From Verrucomicrobia bacterium LW23 (GTDB taxonomy: Bacteria > Verrucomicrobiota > Verrucomicrobiia > Methylacidiphilales > UBA1321): a DNA stretch of 64,000 nt. Shown here in pieces: positions 1-9,239 of the stretch; position 1 is the stretch's first letter, and each line of letters begins with the position of its first letter. The position numbers were made by a program, and so were the translations under genes. The stretch is from assembly GCA_003054695.1 (NCBI GenBank), contig QAZA01000025.1, positions 267,955 through 331,954 of the forward strand, read 5' to 3'. The notes under the pieces are model-generated. The model did no database searches, had not been told where the DNA came from, and saw only the letters and a list, made by a program, of their open reading frames with translations.

Positions 1-1
1 C

Positions 2-571
2 AGCGAAACCCGCCTGCCGGCCTCGCCCGACGAGGCGGTGCTGGAGACCTTCCCCAATCCCTCGCCAGCGCGCGACTATACCATCAGCTTTGCCACCGAG
101 GAGTTTACCTCCGTTTGCCCCGTAACGGGCCAGCCCGACTTTGCGCGCATTACACTGGAGTACGTGCCGGACGTGTTGTGCGTGGAGAGCAAATCGCTCA
201 AGTTTTACCTGGCGTCCTTCCGCAACGAGCGCGCGTTTAACGAGTCGGTTACTAATCGCATTCTCGACGATTTTGTGCGTGTCATCCAGCCGCGCAAGGC
301 CAACATCCGCGGCGCCTTTGCCGCGCGGGGCGGCATCGCCCTTACGGTAACGGCCGAGTACATCAAGCCGCCCGTGGTGCCTGCGCCAGCAACGGTAGCC
401 ACCGGCGCATCCACGCCCCGCCGCGCTACCGGCCCCGTGCCGCTGGGCCCCGGCGCCGCGGCCCCTGCGGAGGTGCCAAGCCATCGCCCGCTGATCCGCC
501 GCCCCGCGCAGCCCAGCCGCCCCATTGAGCAGGGCGGCGGCCGCAGCGAGACGGAAACGCGGGTGCTGTAA
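2..571 (+). CDS. queF: NADPH-dependent 7-cyano-7-deazaguanine reductase QueF, 5'-truncated by the window edge
   Basis: QueF reduces preQ0 to preQ1 in queuosine biosynthesis, in the cytoplasm. The frame is open from base 2. It shows the type I QueF signature: ETFPN at the visible start, EFTSVCPVTGQPDF carrying the thioimide-forming Cys and the catalytic Asp, then ESKSLKFYL and FRNERAFNE. In the Bacillus type of QueF the ETFPN motif lies about 30 residues in, so the true start is almost certainly upstream of the window and a GTG at 38 is unlikely to be the start. The C-terminus carries an unusual extension of about 60 residues rich in Pro, Ala and Arg after the reductase fold ends near AEYIKPP. 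The next gene is on the opposite strand, so this gene ends its transcription unit. Identity is firm; the role of the tail is unknown. Confidence 0.93.
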   Translation, partial: SETRLPASPDEAVLETFPNPSPARDYTISFATEEFTSVCPVTGQPDFARITLEYVPDVLCVESKSLKFYLASFRNERAFNESVTNRILDDFVRVIQPRKANIRGAFAARGGIALTVTAEYIKPPVVPAPATVATGASTPRRATGPVPLGPGAAAPAEVPSHRPLIRRPAQPSRPIEQGGGRSETETRVL

Positions 572-611
572 CTGGCGGAAGCGGAAGCGATCCAGGGGAA
601 AACATGCGCGC

Positions 612-2366
612 CTATTTGGCGGGCGCGCCCTTGTTCTCGGGCGGCGCATCCACCGGCACAACGGGAAGCGTGATGGCCGACGGGTGCTCCGCCGAGAAGT
701 GGATGCTGTGTTTGGCGACGGGAGCGTTGTCCAGATTCTGCACGGGCTCGAATGAATTGGGGTGCACCTGATAGGCCTCCTTGCTGCTGCCGGTGATGAT
801 GACGCCGAGGCGGTGGCCTTTGGCCAGGACGATCGCGGTGCTCCACAAATCCATCTCCAGCTTGTACACGCGGCCCTTTTCCATGGGCGCGGCGCCTTTC
901 AGTTCCACGGCGTTGCGGCCCATGGCGGCGCTTTCGCGCAGGATCATCTGGTAGCCGTCGGGGTGGATGTCGGTGAACTTGACGATAAAGGTGGTGTCGG
1001 GAACGTCGGCGGAGACGTAGAGCGTGGCGAGCACCTTGCCTGTAATCTGCAGTGGCTCCTCCAGAGGGGCGGAGGCGAAGTGGATCACATCCTTGCGCTC
1101 CAGCAGCGGGCGCTGATCGGCCGGGCCGGCGACGGCGAGGTACGTGTAGTTGCCGCCCAGGCTGGGCGCCGGATTCTTCGGGTCGTACTCGTAGCTTTGG
1201 GCGGTGCCTTCGCCGCCGGCCGCAGCCGCTGGCTTTGACTTTGCCAGGCCACCGCCGGGTTGCAGATACCACTCCGTGGGCGTGCTAGGCACGGGCCATA
1301 CATCGGTGGTTTTAAAGAAATTACCGGGCCCGGAGGGATCGCGGAAGCTGCCCATCACGTAGTAAATCAGCTGCGACTTCTCCGGAATCTTCCCTTTGCC
1401 CTGCAGGTAATCCCACAGGCGAGGCACCGCCGCGGCGCCCGCCACGCGCCCGCCCGAGGGCCACGGGTACGCTGGATTGCCGGCATGCGCGTTGGGGCTG
1501 ATACGGGCGAAGACTTTGCCTTTGGCGGCCAGCGCCGCAAAAGTGTCCAGCACGGCTTCGGTGGCGATATCGTACCAGCCGCCTGTGCAGGTAAGCACGG
1601 TCGGGTTGTCCTCCGCCGCCCCGGCCAGAATCTCGCGCCATTTGGCCTCGTCGTACTTCGGCAGCGTGGGCAGCGGTCCGCCCTTGACGTTGTACGAGGT
1701 GTGCCCCAGCCAGGAGTAAAGGCCGCGCCGAACGCCGTTGCTGAAGCCCCAGTAGTAATAAGGGTACGGCGACGAAATGCTGGGCGACGCCATCACCAGG
1801 TTGGGGTGCTTTACCAGGGCGGCCACACTAGGGTTGATGCCGTTGCCGCTGGCGCCGACCATGCCGATTTTGCCATTGCACCAGGGCTGCTTAGCAATCC
1901 AGTCCAGCGCGTCGCGGCAGTCGTTCATCTCAAAGTCCGGCTCCACCAGATCGGGCCGACCGCGCTGTCCGGCGGAGTCGTACACGGCGCGGCAATCCTG
2001 CACAATAAAGATCATGCCGCCCTCCTTCGTGCCCTGAGCGCCCTTGGTGGCGTTCAGCCGACCGTAGTAGCCGCGGGAGAAAAGTACGGGAAACGGGCCG
2101 TCGCCCGGCGGGATAAACACGTCGGTTGCCAGCTCCACACCGTCGCGCATCTTTACGCGCACGTTCTCCACGCGCGTGCCGGCGGGGAAGGAGCTGGCGA
2201 GCAGCTTCGTGTAGTCGTTCGGCTTGCCGACATTCTCCGTCTCACGCCCCTCGCCGGGAAGCTGGGCGTGGGAGATGGCGGGCGCGGCAGCCATGGCCAT
2301 GGCAAGCGAAGCCAGCAGGAAGATCGCACTGCGGCATGCATGGGCGGGGAAGAGACGGGAGTGCAT
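612..2366 (-). CDS. Secreted CocE/NonD-family alpha/beta hydrolase (X-Pro dipeptidyl-peptidase S15 type)
   Basis: A 584-residue protein with an N-terminal signal peptide (hydrophobic run LLASLAMAMAAAPAISHA), so probably periplasmic or exported. The catalytic domain has MRDGVELATDVFIPPG and FSRGYYG near the start, the nucleophile region GMVGASGNG (usually GxSYxG in this family, here lacking the Tyr), and the GGWYDI motif. The C-terminal third is the jelly-roll domain typical of CocE and glutaryl-acylase relatives. Such enzymes cleave esters or amides of small substrates; the substrate here cannot be told. Convergent with queF and upstream of nothing co-directional nearby except the LacI gene behind it. 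Start chosen at the ATG directly before the signal peptide. Confidence 0.85.
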   Translation of the reverse strand: MHSRLFPAHACRSAIFLLASLAMAMAAAPAISHAQLPGEGRETENVGKPNDYTKLLASSFPAGTRVENVRVKMRDGVELATDVFIPPGDGPFPVLFSRGYYGRLNATKGAQGTKEGGMIFIVQDCRAVYDSAGQRGRPDLVEPDFEMNDCRDALDWIAKQPWCNGKIGMVGASGNGINPSVAALVKHPNLVMASPSISSPYPYYYWGFSNGVRRGLYSWLGHTSYNVKGGPLPTLPKYDEAKWREILAGAAEDNPTVLTCTGGWYDIATEAVLDTFAALAAKGKVFARISPNAHAGNPAYPWPSGGRVAGAAAVPRLWDYLQGKGKIPEKSQLIYYVMGSFRDPSGPGNFFKTTDVWPVPSTPTEWYLQPGGGLAKSKPAAAAGGEGTAQSYEYDPKNPAPSLGGNYTYLAVAGPADQRPLLERKDVIHFASAPLEEPLQITGKVLATLYVSADVPDTTFIVKFTDIHPDGYQMILRESAAMGRNAVELKGAAPMEKGRVYKLEMDLWSTAIVLAKGHRLGVIITGSSKEAYQVHPNSFEPVQNLDNAPVAKHSIHFSAEHPSAITLPVVPVDAPPENKGAPAK

Positions 2367-2519
2367 AGGGAAAGGCGAGGATGGGGGAGGGGAACGCGCT
2401 GCTCGAGCTTGAGCGCTTAATCACAGCTTTGATCAAGGATTGCCGCTCATCAAACGCCTCTCGCCGCCGCCTGTCAAGCGATAAGGGCAATCATGTACCT
2501 GCCCTCATGTACCTTGTCT

Positions 2520-3641
2520 TTATGTACCTGCGCTTACATCCCGTCGTTTGAACCTGGCGGGTGCTTTGGCAGCCGAGGCCGCGGGCACCGGTCCGGTAGT
2601 TTCACCTTCGATCATGCAGCCGCCTACCGTAACCTGCAGGGGCGGCACAGTGGGGTTCTTCAGCCGCCACTGGGCCAGTTGAATGGCGGCGCGGCCCATC
2701 TCGACAAAGCGGGGGTCGAACGTGGTGAAGGCGAGGCTGCGGCGGCCGGGCTCGCCGATAGCGTCAAAACCGGTGAGGCTGACCTGGCCGGGGATGGAGA
2801 TGCCCTCGCGCTGCAGCAGTTCGGAGATCTCAAACGCCGCGTGGTCCGAGGCGGTGACGATGGCGGTGACGCCCTGGCGCACGGCGTCCATAATCTTCTC
2901 GGGCTGCGTAAGGTGGGTGCCGGTAAAAACGCCCTCCACAAAAATCTGCTCGCCCAGGGAGATGCCTGCGTTCAGGCACCCTTCCGTAAAGCCGGCGCGG
3001 CGCGTGTGGCAGTAGGAGCTCTGCTCCTCAAAGCTGACCCACGCCATTTTGCGATGGCCCAGGCCGGCCAGTTTCTTCACCATGAGGCTGACTCCGCGCA
3101 TGTCGTCGGTGGAGACCACGTCGTGCGACACGTTCTCATACGCGCGCACAAAGCTGACGAGGGGGAAACTTTTGGCCAGGGTGGCCACCCGGGCGGGGTC
3201 GTGCCGGCCGCAGATAATCAGCAGGTCGGAGCCCCCGTACGGGGCGAGATCGAGGTGGGCGTGCTTGCCGGCCTTTCCATTGCCGTTGCCGTTCATCGCC
3301 GGATCGCCCGAGACGGTGCTGATGTTAAGGAGGATGCCCGCCGGGTTGGCCTCGGAGGTCATCCCCTGCAGGTACGACATGGTGACGGGGCCGCTCTGCA
3401 CATCCATCAGGGAGTGCGCGGCAAAAATGGCGGCGATGGACCTCGGTCCCGTTGTATGCTGCGGCCCTCGGCGGGAGCGGCCCTGATAGCCCAGCCGGGT
3501 GGCGATGGAGTTGGCGCGAGCGCGGGTTTCGGGGTGAATCAGCGGATCGTTACGCAACGCCCGGGAGACGGAACTGGTGGAAATATTCAGTTCCCGGCTA
3601 ATCATTTCCAGGGTAACGCGCTGAGGTCTCGGCATATCCAT
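2520..3641 (-). CDS. LacI-family transcriptional regulator
   Basis: A 373-residue repressor-type protein. The N-terminal helix-turn-helix reads VTLEMISRELNISTSSVSRA (residues 9-28) and runs into the hinge helix near residue 60. A periplasmic-binding-protein-like sensor domain follows, with the family landmark GFDAIGEPGRRSL near residue 285. It lies 46 bp downstream of a Gfo/Idh/MocA oxidoreductase on the same strand and probably controls it. The intergenic gap contains a 14-bp word (3660-3673) that is repeated exactly upstream of the oxidoreductase, which suggests autoregulation. Effector sugar unknown. Confidence 0.9.
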   Translation of the reverse strand: MDMPRPQRVTLEMISRELNISTSSVSRALRNDPLIHPETRARANSIATRLGYQGRSRRGPQHTTGPRSIAAIFAAHSLMDVQSGPVTMSYLQGMTSEANPAGILLNISTVSGDPAMNGNGNGKAGKHAHLDLAPYGGSDLLIICGRHDPARVATLAKSFPLVSFVRAYENVSHDVVSTDDMRGVSLMVKKLAGLGHRKMAWVSFEEQSSYCHTRRAGFTEGCLNAGISLGEQIFVEGVFTGTHLTQPEKIMDAVRQGVTAIVTASDHAAFEISELLQREGISIPGQVSLTGFDAIGEPGRRSLAFTTFDPRFVEMGRAAIQLAQWRLKNPTVPPLQVTVGGCMIEGETTGPVPAASAAKAPARFKRRDVSAGT

Positions 3642-3659
3642 TACAAACTAACCGGAATT

Positions 3660-3673
3660 GCAAAAAAAGGCAA
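3660..3673. promoter_or_regulatory. Candidate LacI-type operator, copy 1
   Basis: The 14-mer GCAAAAAAAGGCAA lies 18 bp before the LacI start codon. With the preceding two Ts it forms TTGC-N8-GCAA, an inverted repeat of half-sites. The identical 14-mer occurs at 5005-5018 upstream of the partner oxidoreductase gene. Operator function is inferred from the repetition and position only. Confidence 0.4.
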
Positions 3674-3687
3674 ATTTTTCAAAGAGT

Positions 3688-4896
3688 TCATGAGTTGGAA
3701 AAAAGGGTGTGGCTGCCCTTGCTGCCCTTTTCTTCCTGGTAACCGGGGGGCTCGGCACTCGCGGGTCCGTAGCCCAGCTGAGAGGGCCGTCGATTCTCCC
3801 GCAGGCACCGCTTGAGTAAAGCCTCCACGTTTGCCGCCGCGGGATCGGCGTACTCGCTCACCGTTTGAATCTCCAGCTCCTGATGGATGGCCTCGATCGC
3901 CGCCACATGGGGCATGGCGTGGGTGGTGGTGCAAACGGGCGCGGCGGGGTCCGCGCATTTGCGCAGCACGGCGCGGAACATCCGGCCGACGGCGGCCTCG
4001 TGCGAGGGCTCCAGCGGATAGCACTCGTGCCCGCCGGGGAAGGTCAGGTCCGCATGCTGGCCGTGGTGCCAGTTCAGCTCGCCCTCGGTGCCGTGAATGG
4101 TGAGGTGAATCGCGTGCTCGCGGGCGCAGAAGTGGCTGACAGCGGCGCGGATATCCACGTCGGTGTCGGTGCGTATCTGCACACAGGCGGTGTCGAAGCT
4201 CTCGATATCCCGGTGCCGCAGCAGCTCGCCCGTCACCCGGTTGGGCCAGCCGTAGCGCTCCGGCGCTGCGCCGGCCCACAGCAGGGCAAGGTTAAGAAAG
4301 TGCGCCATGGCGTTGTTGAGCGGCGAATCCCGCACGGGCACGCCGCCGATGGCCAGCCGGCCCGCCCAGTTATTGCGTTGGTAGTACTCCGGCGGGCGCG
4401 GCCACAGCCCCAGCCACCGGATCTTCCGTATCGCGCCGATGCGGCCCTCCAGCAACTTGCGGGAGATAGTGCGCGTGGACGCCGCGTAGACGTCCTGAAA
4501 GCCGACCGCCACCCAGCGGCCCGTGCGGCGCTCGGCCTCCTGAATCAGGCGCGCCTGGGCGACGGACGCAGCGAGGGGCTTCTCCACCAACACGTTGGCG
4601 CCGGATTCCAGCGCGGCGACGGCCATGGCCGCATGCAGGTGGATGGGGGCGGGGATCATACACAGGTCCAGCCCGCGGTGCTGATCAAGCATGGACTGCC
4701 AGCAGGTATGGATGCGCACGCCCGCTGCCTCCAGCCGAGAGCAGGTTTCGCGCTCCTGCTCCGGGTTAACCACGGTGGCGGCGGCAAATGCGAGTTCGCC
4801 TCTCTGGGCGGCGCCCTCCAGCCAGCGGAGGTAGACGTTGCCGTAGCCGGACACGCCAATCAGGGCCACACGTGGGGGAGTTTTCTTCATCGCCAT
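3688..4896 (-). CDS. Gfo/Idh/MocA-family NAD(P)-dependent oxidoreductase
   Basis: The likely start is the ATG at 4896, giving about 402 residues; the frame extends 31 codons further upstream but without homology. The Rossmann motif is VALIGVSGYGNVYLRWLEGA, followed by the family EKPLAAS motif, whose Lys is the usual catalytic or nicotinamide-contacting residue. The C-terminal alpha/beta domain contains NNAMAHFLNLALLW, matching the position of the family's substrate-binding His. Such enzymes oxidise sugars, inositols or sugar acids. Downstream on the same strand is a LacI regulator with a shared operator word, so the pair is likely an autoregulated unit. The Pro- and Arg-rich C-terminal end runs close to the LacI start. 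Confidence 0.85.
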   Translation of the reverse strand: MAMKKTPPRVALIGVSGYGNVYLRWLEGAAQRGELAFAAATVVNPEQERETCSRLEAAGVRIHTCWQSMLDQHRGLDLCMIPAPIHLHAAMAVAALESGANVLVEKPLAASVAQARLIQEAERRTGRWVAVGFQDVYAASTRTISRKLLEGRIGAIRKIRWLGLWPRPPEYYQRNNWAGRLAIGGVPVRDSPLNNAMAHFLNLALLWAGAAPERYGWPNRVTGELLRHRDIESFDTACVQIRTDTDVDIRAAVSHFCAREHAIHLTIHGTEGELNWHHGQHADLTFPGGHECYPLEPSHEAAVGRMFRAVLRKCADPAAPVCTTTHAMPHVAAIEAIHQELEIQTVSEYADPAAANVEALLKRCLRENRRPSQLGYGPASAEPPGYQEEKGSKGSHTLFSNS

Positions 4897-5004
4897 ACCA
4901 TAGTTGCCAGCAAGGGCGCTGGCTGCCCGAGGAGGACGGTTGTTCAAAAGACCGGTTTTTGTGCAATTTTTAATGAGTTTTATGTTCAAAATTTTAAGGA
5001 TTAA

Positions 5005-5018
5005 GCAAAAAAAGGCAA
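5005..5018. promoter_or_regulatory. Candidate LacI-type operator, copy 2
   Basis: Exact second copy of GCAAAAAAAGGCAA, about 110 bp upstream of the oxidoreductase ATG at 4896, in an AT-rich stretch that is the probable promoter region. The same word precedes the LacI gene at 3660. Binding is inferred, not shown. Confidence 0.4.
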
Positions 5019-5064
5019 TAATATTCAGGCAACACGCCGCATTTCCTCTGCTGGCGGGCCGCTC

Positions 5065-5751
5065 TCAACTTTGGGGAATCTCCACCGCAAACGTCCAGGT
5101 GGAGCGGGAGGAGCGTTTGGGGTTTATCTCGTCCACAAACTCAACCGTCATCGCGCGGTCTTTCGTTACATCGACATAGACCTTGCGGGAGGAAAGCGAC
5201 GTCAGGATCGCCAGATCCATCTTCTCGATCCACTCCGCCGCAACGCCCAGGCCGGGCGCGGCCGTCCCGGCGTCCGGCTTCAGGATCTCCACCGTGGCGG
5301 TGATGAGAAAGCGATTTTCGTAAAGCGCTTCCACCTTCTCCTGCTGCGCCGATATCTTTCGCCGGAAGGCGGGCATGGAAGCGATGCGGATGGACTCGCG
5401 CCCGCCATCCGCCTCCGCAGGGTTGGCAAAGCGGGCCAGCGTGCCGGGATGGCAGCCGGTATCCAGAACAGTGACGCGCATTTTGGCGATGACCACGGCG
5501 GGGTTTGTCCTGGGCTGGGCCTCCAGCACAAAGTCGCGCTGCGCTTTGCTTCGGGGCCATGCGTCGGGCACATCCTGAGCGGTGGAGGTCGTCATGCGCC
5601 AGCCCTCTCCCTCCTTTGGCATGCTGCGGAGGATTTCCGTGGGGCGCAGGGGGACGACCGCTGATTCCGCCTCTGCTGCTGCAGGGTGGAGCGTGGCGCC
5701 CAGGAAGAGGGCGGCGACGGTAATCGCAGAGAACAGGTTAAGGCAACGCAT
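5065..5751 (-). CDS. Secreted protein of unknown function
   Basis: Starting at the ATG at 5751 gives a 228-residue protein opening with a clear signal peptide (FSAITVAALFLGATLHPAAA) and a likely AXA-type cleavage site. An upstream in-frame ATG at 5835 would bury the signal, so it is rejected. The mature part is a mixed alpha/beta sequence (LRPTEILRSMPKEGEGWRMT, then a segment ending in WTFAVEIPQS) with no motif I recognise. It stands alone, with an inverted-repeat cluster upstream. Probably exported to the periplasm. Confidence 0.65.
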   Translation of the reverse strand: MRCLNLFSAITVAALFLGATLHPAAAEAESAVVPLRPTEILRSMPKEGEGWRMTTSTAQDVPDAWPRSKAQRDFVLEAQPRTNPAVVIAKMRVTVLDTGCHPGTLARFANPAEADGGRESIRIASMPAFRRKISAQQEKVEALYENRFLITATVEILKPDAGTAAPGLGVAAEWIEKMDLAILTSLSSRKVYVDVTKDRAMTVEFVDEINPKRSSRSTWTFAVEIPQS

Positions 5752-5834
5752 TCGGGTGGGGGAGGTAAGGGTTAGATCAAGGGGTCCTGGATAGTATCGG
5801 CATTCGACATTGTGGAGAAGATTCCCCCTTTTCA

Positions 5835-5918
5835 CCTCCGTGTAGTCCGTGTTTTCCGTGGTTAATGAATCCCCTTACAACAGAAATTGAACCACGGATA
5901 ACACGGATTGCACGGAGG
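5835..5918. repeat. Large palindrome with internally repeated arms (palindrome 1)
   Basis: Two 29-nt arms (5835-5863 and 5890-5918) are near-perfect reverse complements around a 26-nt loop. Each arm consists of three near-copies of a TCCGTG word. No coding capacity. Four other palindromes in the window share this build with different words (27.0, 32.1, 56.3 and 59.8 kb). Confidence 0.8.
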
Positions 5919-5954
5919 GGATGGAGGGATTCTTGTGCGCGATTGGAGTTGGAA

Positions 5955-5967
5955 TGCCGACAGCCTC
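5955..5967 (-). repeat. Solo terminal inverted repeat of an IS5-type element
   Basis: TGCCGACAGCCTC followed by TA is a one-mismatch copy of the end sequence GAGGCTGTCGACA that bounds a small element at 26952-27120 and the transposase fragment at the right edge of the window. It abuts the next element directly. Confidence 0.5.
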
Positions 5968-5969
5968 TA

Positions 5970-6132
5970 GTACCCTATAACACCCCGATTTTCGTATCTG
6001 ATGCGTCGAAAAAAGGCTCGGCGCCCGCGTTGCTCCTCAGTCGAATATTGACTTGATATTCTCTTTCGTCGCGCCTTGGCGGCGTGCCTTTTTGAACGCA
6101 CCAAATACGAAACTTTGGATGTTACAGGGTAC
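5970..6132. mobile_element. MITE-like element, 163 bp, flanked by TA
   Basis: The ends GTACCCTATAACACCC and the reverse complement of GATGTTACAGGGTAC match with a few mismatches over about 30 nt, continuing to a shared TTTCGTAT word. Both ends are flanked by CTA/TAG, consistent with a TA duplication inside a CTAG target. There is no transposase inside. The right flank supplies the TAG stop codon of the Verru_Chthon A gene. Confidence 0.65.
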
Positions 6133-9100
6133 TAGTCCAGATAGACAAAGTACACGATCCGGTATTTCATTAGCGCAGCCAGCGGGTTGTTTGCCTGCTC
6201 GGCGGGCGTGTTGAGGTAGGTCACCGTTCCATGGGCGGGAAGCAGGGCCGGCGCCTGGGGGCCGTCAATCTGCGGCCAGATAAAGCTGGCCTTGCTGGTT
6301 TGTACGCGGCCGCTGTAGATGCCGCCGCTGGACGTGTAGCCATCCAGGGGCGGGAAGGCAGGGCCCGGCGTTGTGTTGACGCCCGTGGCCAGCAGGGAGT
6401 AGGTGCCCGCAGCGCCGACTTCGCCGTTGCCGCCAATGCCGTCCTTGCCCTTCCACACGTACCGCTCTACCACGGCGTAGAACCGCTTTTCTCCGGTTAC
6501 CGTATCGCCCCTTTCGAATTCGCCGTACTGGGTGGAAGTCGACTTTTTGCGGACGGTTTGCGCCACGCCCCATACGCCGAAGACGTTGGATTGCGTCGTC
6601 ATCGCGCCCGCCAGGTTGCGGATAAGCACCTCTTTGTCGAAGTCGGTGGCGCCGAGCGCATCATCGGCCACGCCCGGCACTTCGGTAATCCGGCCCACGT
6701 GGTCAAAAGCCTGCGTGGAGGTTTGCCAGGCCGACAGGGCGGCGGCGGCGTTGTCTCCGTTGGGCATGTGTGCAAACAGGGCCTCCAGCGGTTTGGTGCG
6801 CTGCGGCGGGGAGAAGTGCGGGCTGGAATCCGGGAAGATGCGCGAGTTGATATTAAGCTTGCCCTGCGTGGCGTTTCGCGAGGTGATGCGCGTGCCGTAG
6901 TTGGGGGCGATCAGGTCCATCACCAGCCAGTCGGGCAGGTCCGATGCCGACCCGGCGTTTTTGTGGAAGCGCATCGTGTCCCACGCCACACCCCGCTGCA
7001 TGCCGGTGGGGATTAGCGAGAGAAAGCCCGGCCCAAGGCGGCCCGACTTGTACAGATCCCACATCGCAAACTTGCTGAGCTTCGAGTTATCCGCAGTGGT
7101 GGTGGTGTTGACGAAGCCAAGCGTGTCCTCCGTGGCCGGCCTCGGCGTCCAGCACGCCTTTTTGCCGGAGGTGCGCGGGTCGTCCACCTCCACCGTCAGC
7201 CGCGGGCGCAGGGTGGGGTCGTCGATCATGTCCTGGATCTCCGCCCCGTTAATGACGAAGGAGAACTCGAAGTAGCCGTCCGACTCCGGGGAGGCGATCA
7301 ACCCCGCCGGTACCGTCTCGCTGGGCGCCTGGGCGGCCGGCACCCCCATGGGCGCAAGCTGGTTGGTGAAGTTGCCGGCATTTGCCCCCAGGCCCACCCG
7401 CACCCGTACGTTGACGGTGTAGCTGCCCGTTCGGGAAAAATTGTTGGGCGACCCACCCGTGTTGGTAAACTGCGTGCCGGTGGAGACCACCCGGCCCATG
7501 GAGAGCACCGCATAGCCGTCCACGGTCGGCCCGGCGCTTCCCATCGGGTTTCCCTTCCACGCCGCGGGGGAGCCGGCGGTGCTGACATTAGTGGCGGTAT
7601 TGACTCGCACAGCGCCCGTGGGTCCGATCACCTCCGCCCGCACATAAGGCGCGTAAAACGCCGACTGATAGCCGGAGGTTCCGCTCGGCGCGGTCCACAT
7701 CCCTGTACCCGCGCCTGTGTTGCGAAAGTAGCCGGGCGGCAGATAGACCTCCTGCATCACGTCCACCTGAAGCCGCCAGTTGGACGCGGAGGTGCCCGGC
7801 AGCGGCGTCAGACGCACGCCGACCTCGTTGATCTGCGGGAAGGGGTTGAGCGCGAGGATGCCTTTGCTGCTGATCGGCCCCTTCCAGTGATTACCCCGTG
7901 GGCCGGTGTAGCCTGGGTAATCGGCGGTGACGCCCCACTTCCGGTCCATATCATCGCACACGTTGCTGCCCGTGGCGCCCGAGCCCTGGCCGCCGGGCGA
8001 GCCGCGCAGGGAGAGGCTGATCATCGAGTTCATGTTCACCGCAATCTGTTCGGACTCCTCGGGACCGGCCGACGCCCAGCGGAAGCGGGAGCCTTCCATC
8101 CCCGGCCAGTCGTTGCGCTGCATGTACCGGGCCAGAGTGCTGATAATCGGCTCCTGGATCTGCCGCACCTGGGTGTCCACGCTCATCGCCTCGCCCGTGG
8201 CAAGACCCATCGTGTAGGCGTAGAACGTCATCGGTTGCTCCGGGTGGTAGCTGTGCTGGTAGGCGGCGCCTGTCTCGATGTCACCCGCCCATTTGGTGAG
8301 AAAGATGCGCGATTTGCCGAAGACGTTGAACTCCGGGCTTTTGCTGAAGATGGTGAGGTTAAACTTCTCCGCCTCGTACGCGGCAGCCTGGGCCGTCGGG
8401 TTATCGTCCGCCAGGCCGTTCATGTTGATATCCATGTACTTGCGGATATCCTCGGGCATGCGAAGGTCGCCGTTGGCGGGAATGTCTGTTTCCAGGCTGC
8501 GCACGGCCAGGCCCAGCATATCGGCGTTGATCGACGCTGGGTGGCTGAGCCCGTACGTAGTGGCTCCCACCGTGTAGCTGGGCCCCAGATACGGCGCCAG
8601 GTCGCGGGGACCGGAGCTCCCCCAGTCCAGCGGCAACTTCAGCGTGCCGGTGATGGAGGCCGGCTTGCCGCGGGCCACATTCACATTTACCTTGGTGGAC
8701 TCATCGTCCATCCAGAACGCATAGCGGCCCACCAGCTTGTTGCCCGCGCCGGCGGGCGCGGTGTTATCCTGCAGCACAGGAACCCAGGAGACCCACATCG
8801 GGTCGTTGGCGCCGGTGATGGGATACTTGTCGCTGACAACCGACCGCGCGTTGAGATTGACCGCCACCACAGAGTCGTCCGCCGTCGCCTCGCCCGTGTG
8901 CAGGGCAATGCGGCGAACGCCCGTCGAATCCACCACAGTAAGGCGCCCCGGGTTGGAGTACCAGTGGCCGCCGCCATTCACCGGCGTTTCCATCGTGGGA
9001 TCGGTGGGATCGGGGATGTTGTCGCGCAGCAGCGAGATGGCGTGAACCAGGGCGGACTGCGCGACCTGCTTGGCCCGCTCGTTCTCCGCCATCGAGCGAG

Positions 9101-9236
9101 CCGCCAGACGCTCCGTCCGCATGCTGATCATGAACCCCATGCACAGGATGGTGATGATGGCCAGGAAGGCCATGGTGATAACCAGGGCCATGCCTTGCCG
9201 ACGCTGCTGCCTGCTTCTCAAGATGCTGCTATTCAT
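6132..9236 (-). CDS. Verru_Chthon cassette protein A
   Basis: A 1034-residue protein. The N-terminus is pseudopilin-like: a basic stretch, then GMALVITMAFLAIITILCMG as a single membrane helix. A long extracytoplasmic domain follows, including GRYAFWMDDESTKVNVNVARG and GKLNINSRIF. This is the large fourth member of the Verru_Chthon cassette known from Verrucomicrobium and Chthoniobacter, comparable in position to GspK/PilX-type minor pilins. It is last in the D-B-C-A operon, 3 bp behind C. Probably part of an export or surface-assembly pseudopilus; the biochemical role is unknown. The stop codon TAG lies inside the CTAG target of a MITE. Confidence 0.85.
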   Translation of the reverse strand: MNSSILRSRQQRRQGMALVITMAFLAIITILCMGFMISMRTERLAARSMAENERAKQVAQSALVHAISLLRDNIPDPTDPTMETPVNGGGHWYSNPGRLTVVDSTGVRRIALHTGEATADDSVVAVNLNARSVVSDKYPITGANDPMWVSWVPVLQDNTAPAGAGNKLVGRYAFWMDDESTKVNVNVARGKPASITGTLKLPLDWGSSGPRDLAPYLGPSYTVGATTYGLSHPASINADMLGLAVRSLETDIPANGDLRMPEDIRKYMDINMNGLADDNPTAQAAAYEAEKFNLTIFSKSPEFNVFGKSRIFLTKWAGDIETGAAYQHSYHPEQPMTFYAYTMGLATGEAMSVDTQVRQIQEPIISTLARYMQRNDWPGMEGSRFRWASAGPEESEQIAVNMNSMISLSLRGSPGGQGSGATGSNVCDDMDRKWGVTADYPGYTGPRGNHWKGPISSKGILALNPFPQINEVGVRLTPLPGTSASNWRLQVDVMQEVYLPPGYFRNTGAGTGMWTAPSGTSGYQSAFYAPYVRAEVIGPTGAVRVNTATNVSTAGSPAAWKGNPMGSAGPTVDGYAVLSMGRVVSTGTQFTNTGGSPNNFSRTGSYTVNVRVRVGLGANAGNFTNQLAPMGVPAAQAPSETVPAGLIASPESDGYFEFSFVINGAEIQDMIDDPTLRPRLTVEVDDPRTSGKKACWTPRPATEDTLGFVNTTTTADNSKLSKFAMWDLYKSGRLGPGFLSLIPTGMQRGVAWDTMRFHKNAGSASDLPDWLVMDLIAPNYGTRITSRNATQGKLNINSRIFPDSSPHFSPPQRTKPLEALFAHMPNGDNAAAALSAWQTSTQAFDHVGRITEVPGVADDALGATDFDKEVLIRNLAGAMTTQSNVFGVWGVAQTVRKKSTSTQYGEFERGDTVTGEKRFYAVVERYVWKGKDGIGGNGEVGAAGTYSLLATGVNTTPGPAFPPLDGYTSSGGIYSGRVQTSKASFIWPQIDGPQAPALLPAHGTVTYLNTPAEQANNPLAALMKYRIVYFVYLD

Positions 9237-9239
9237 GGA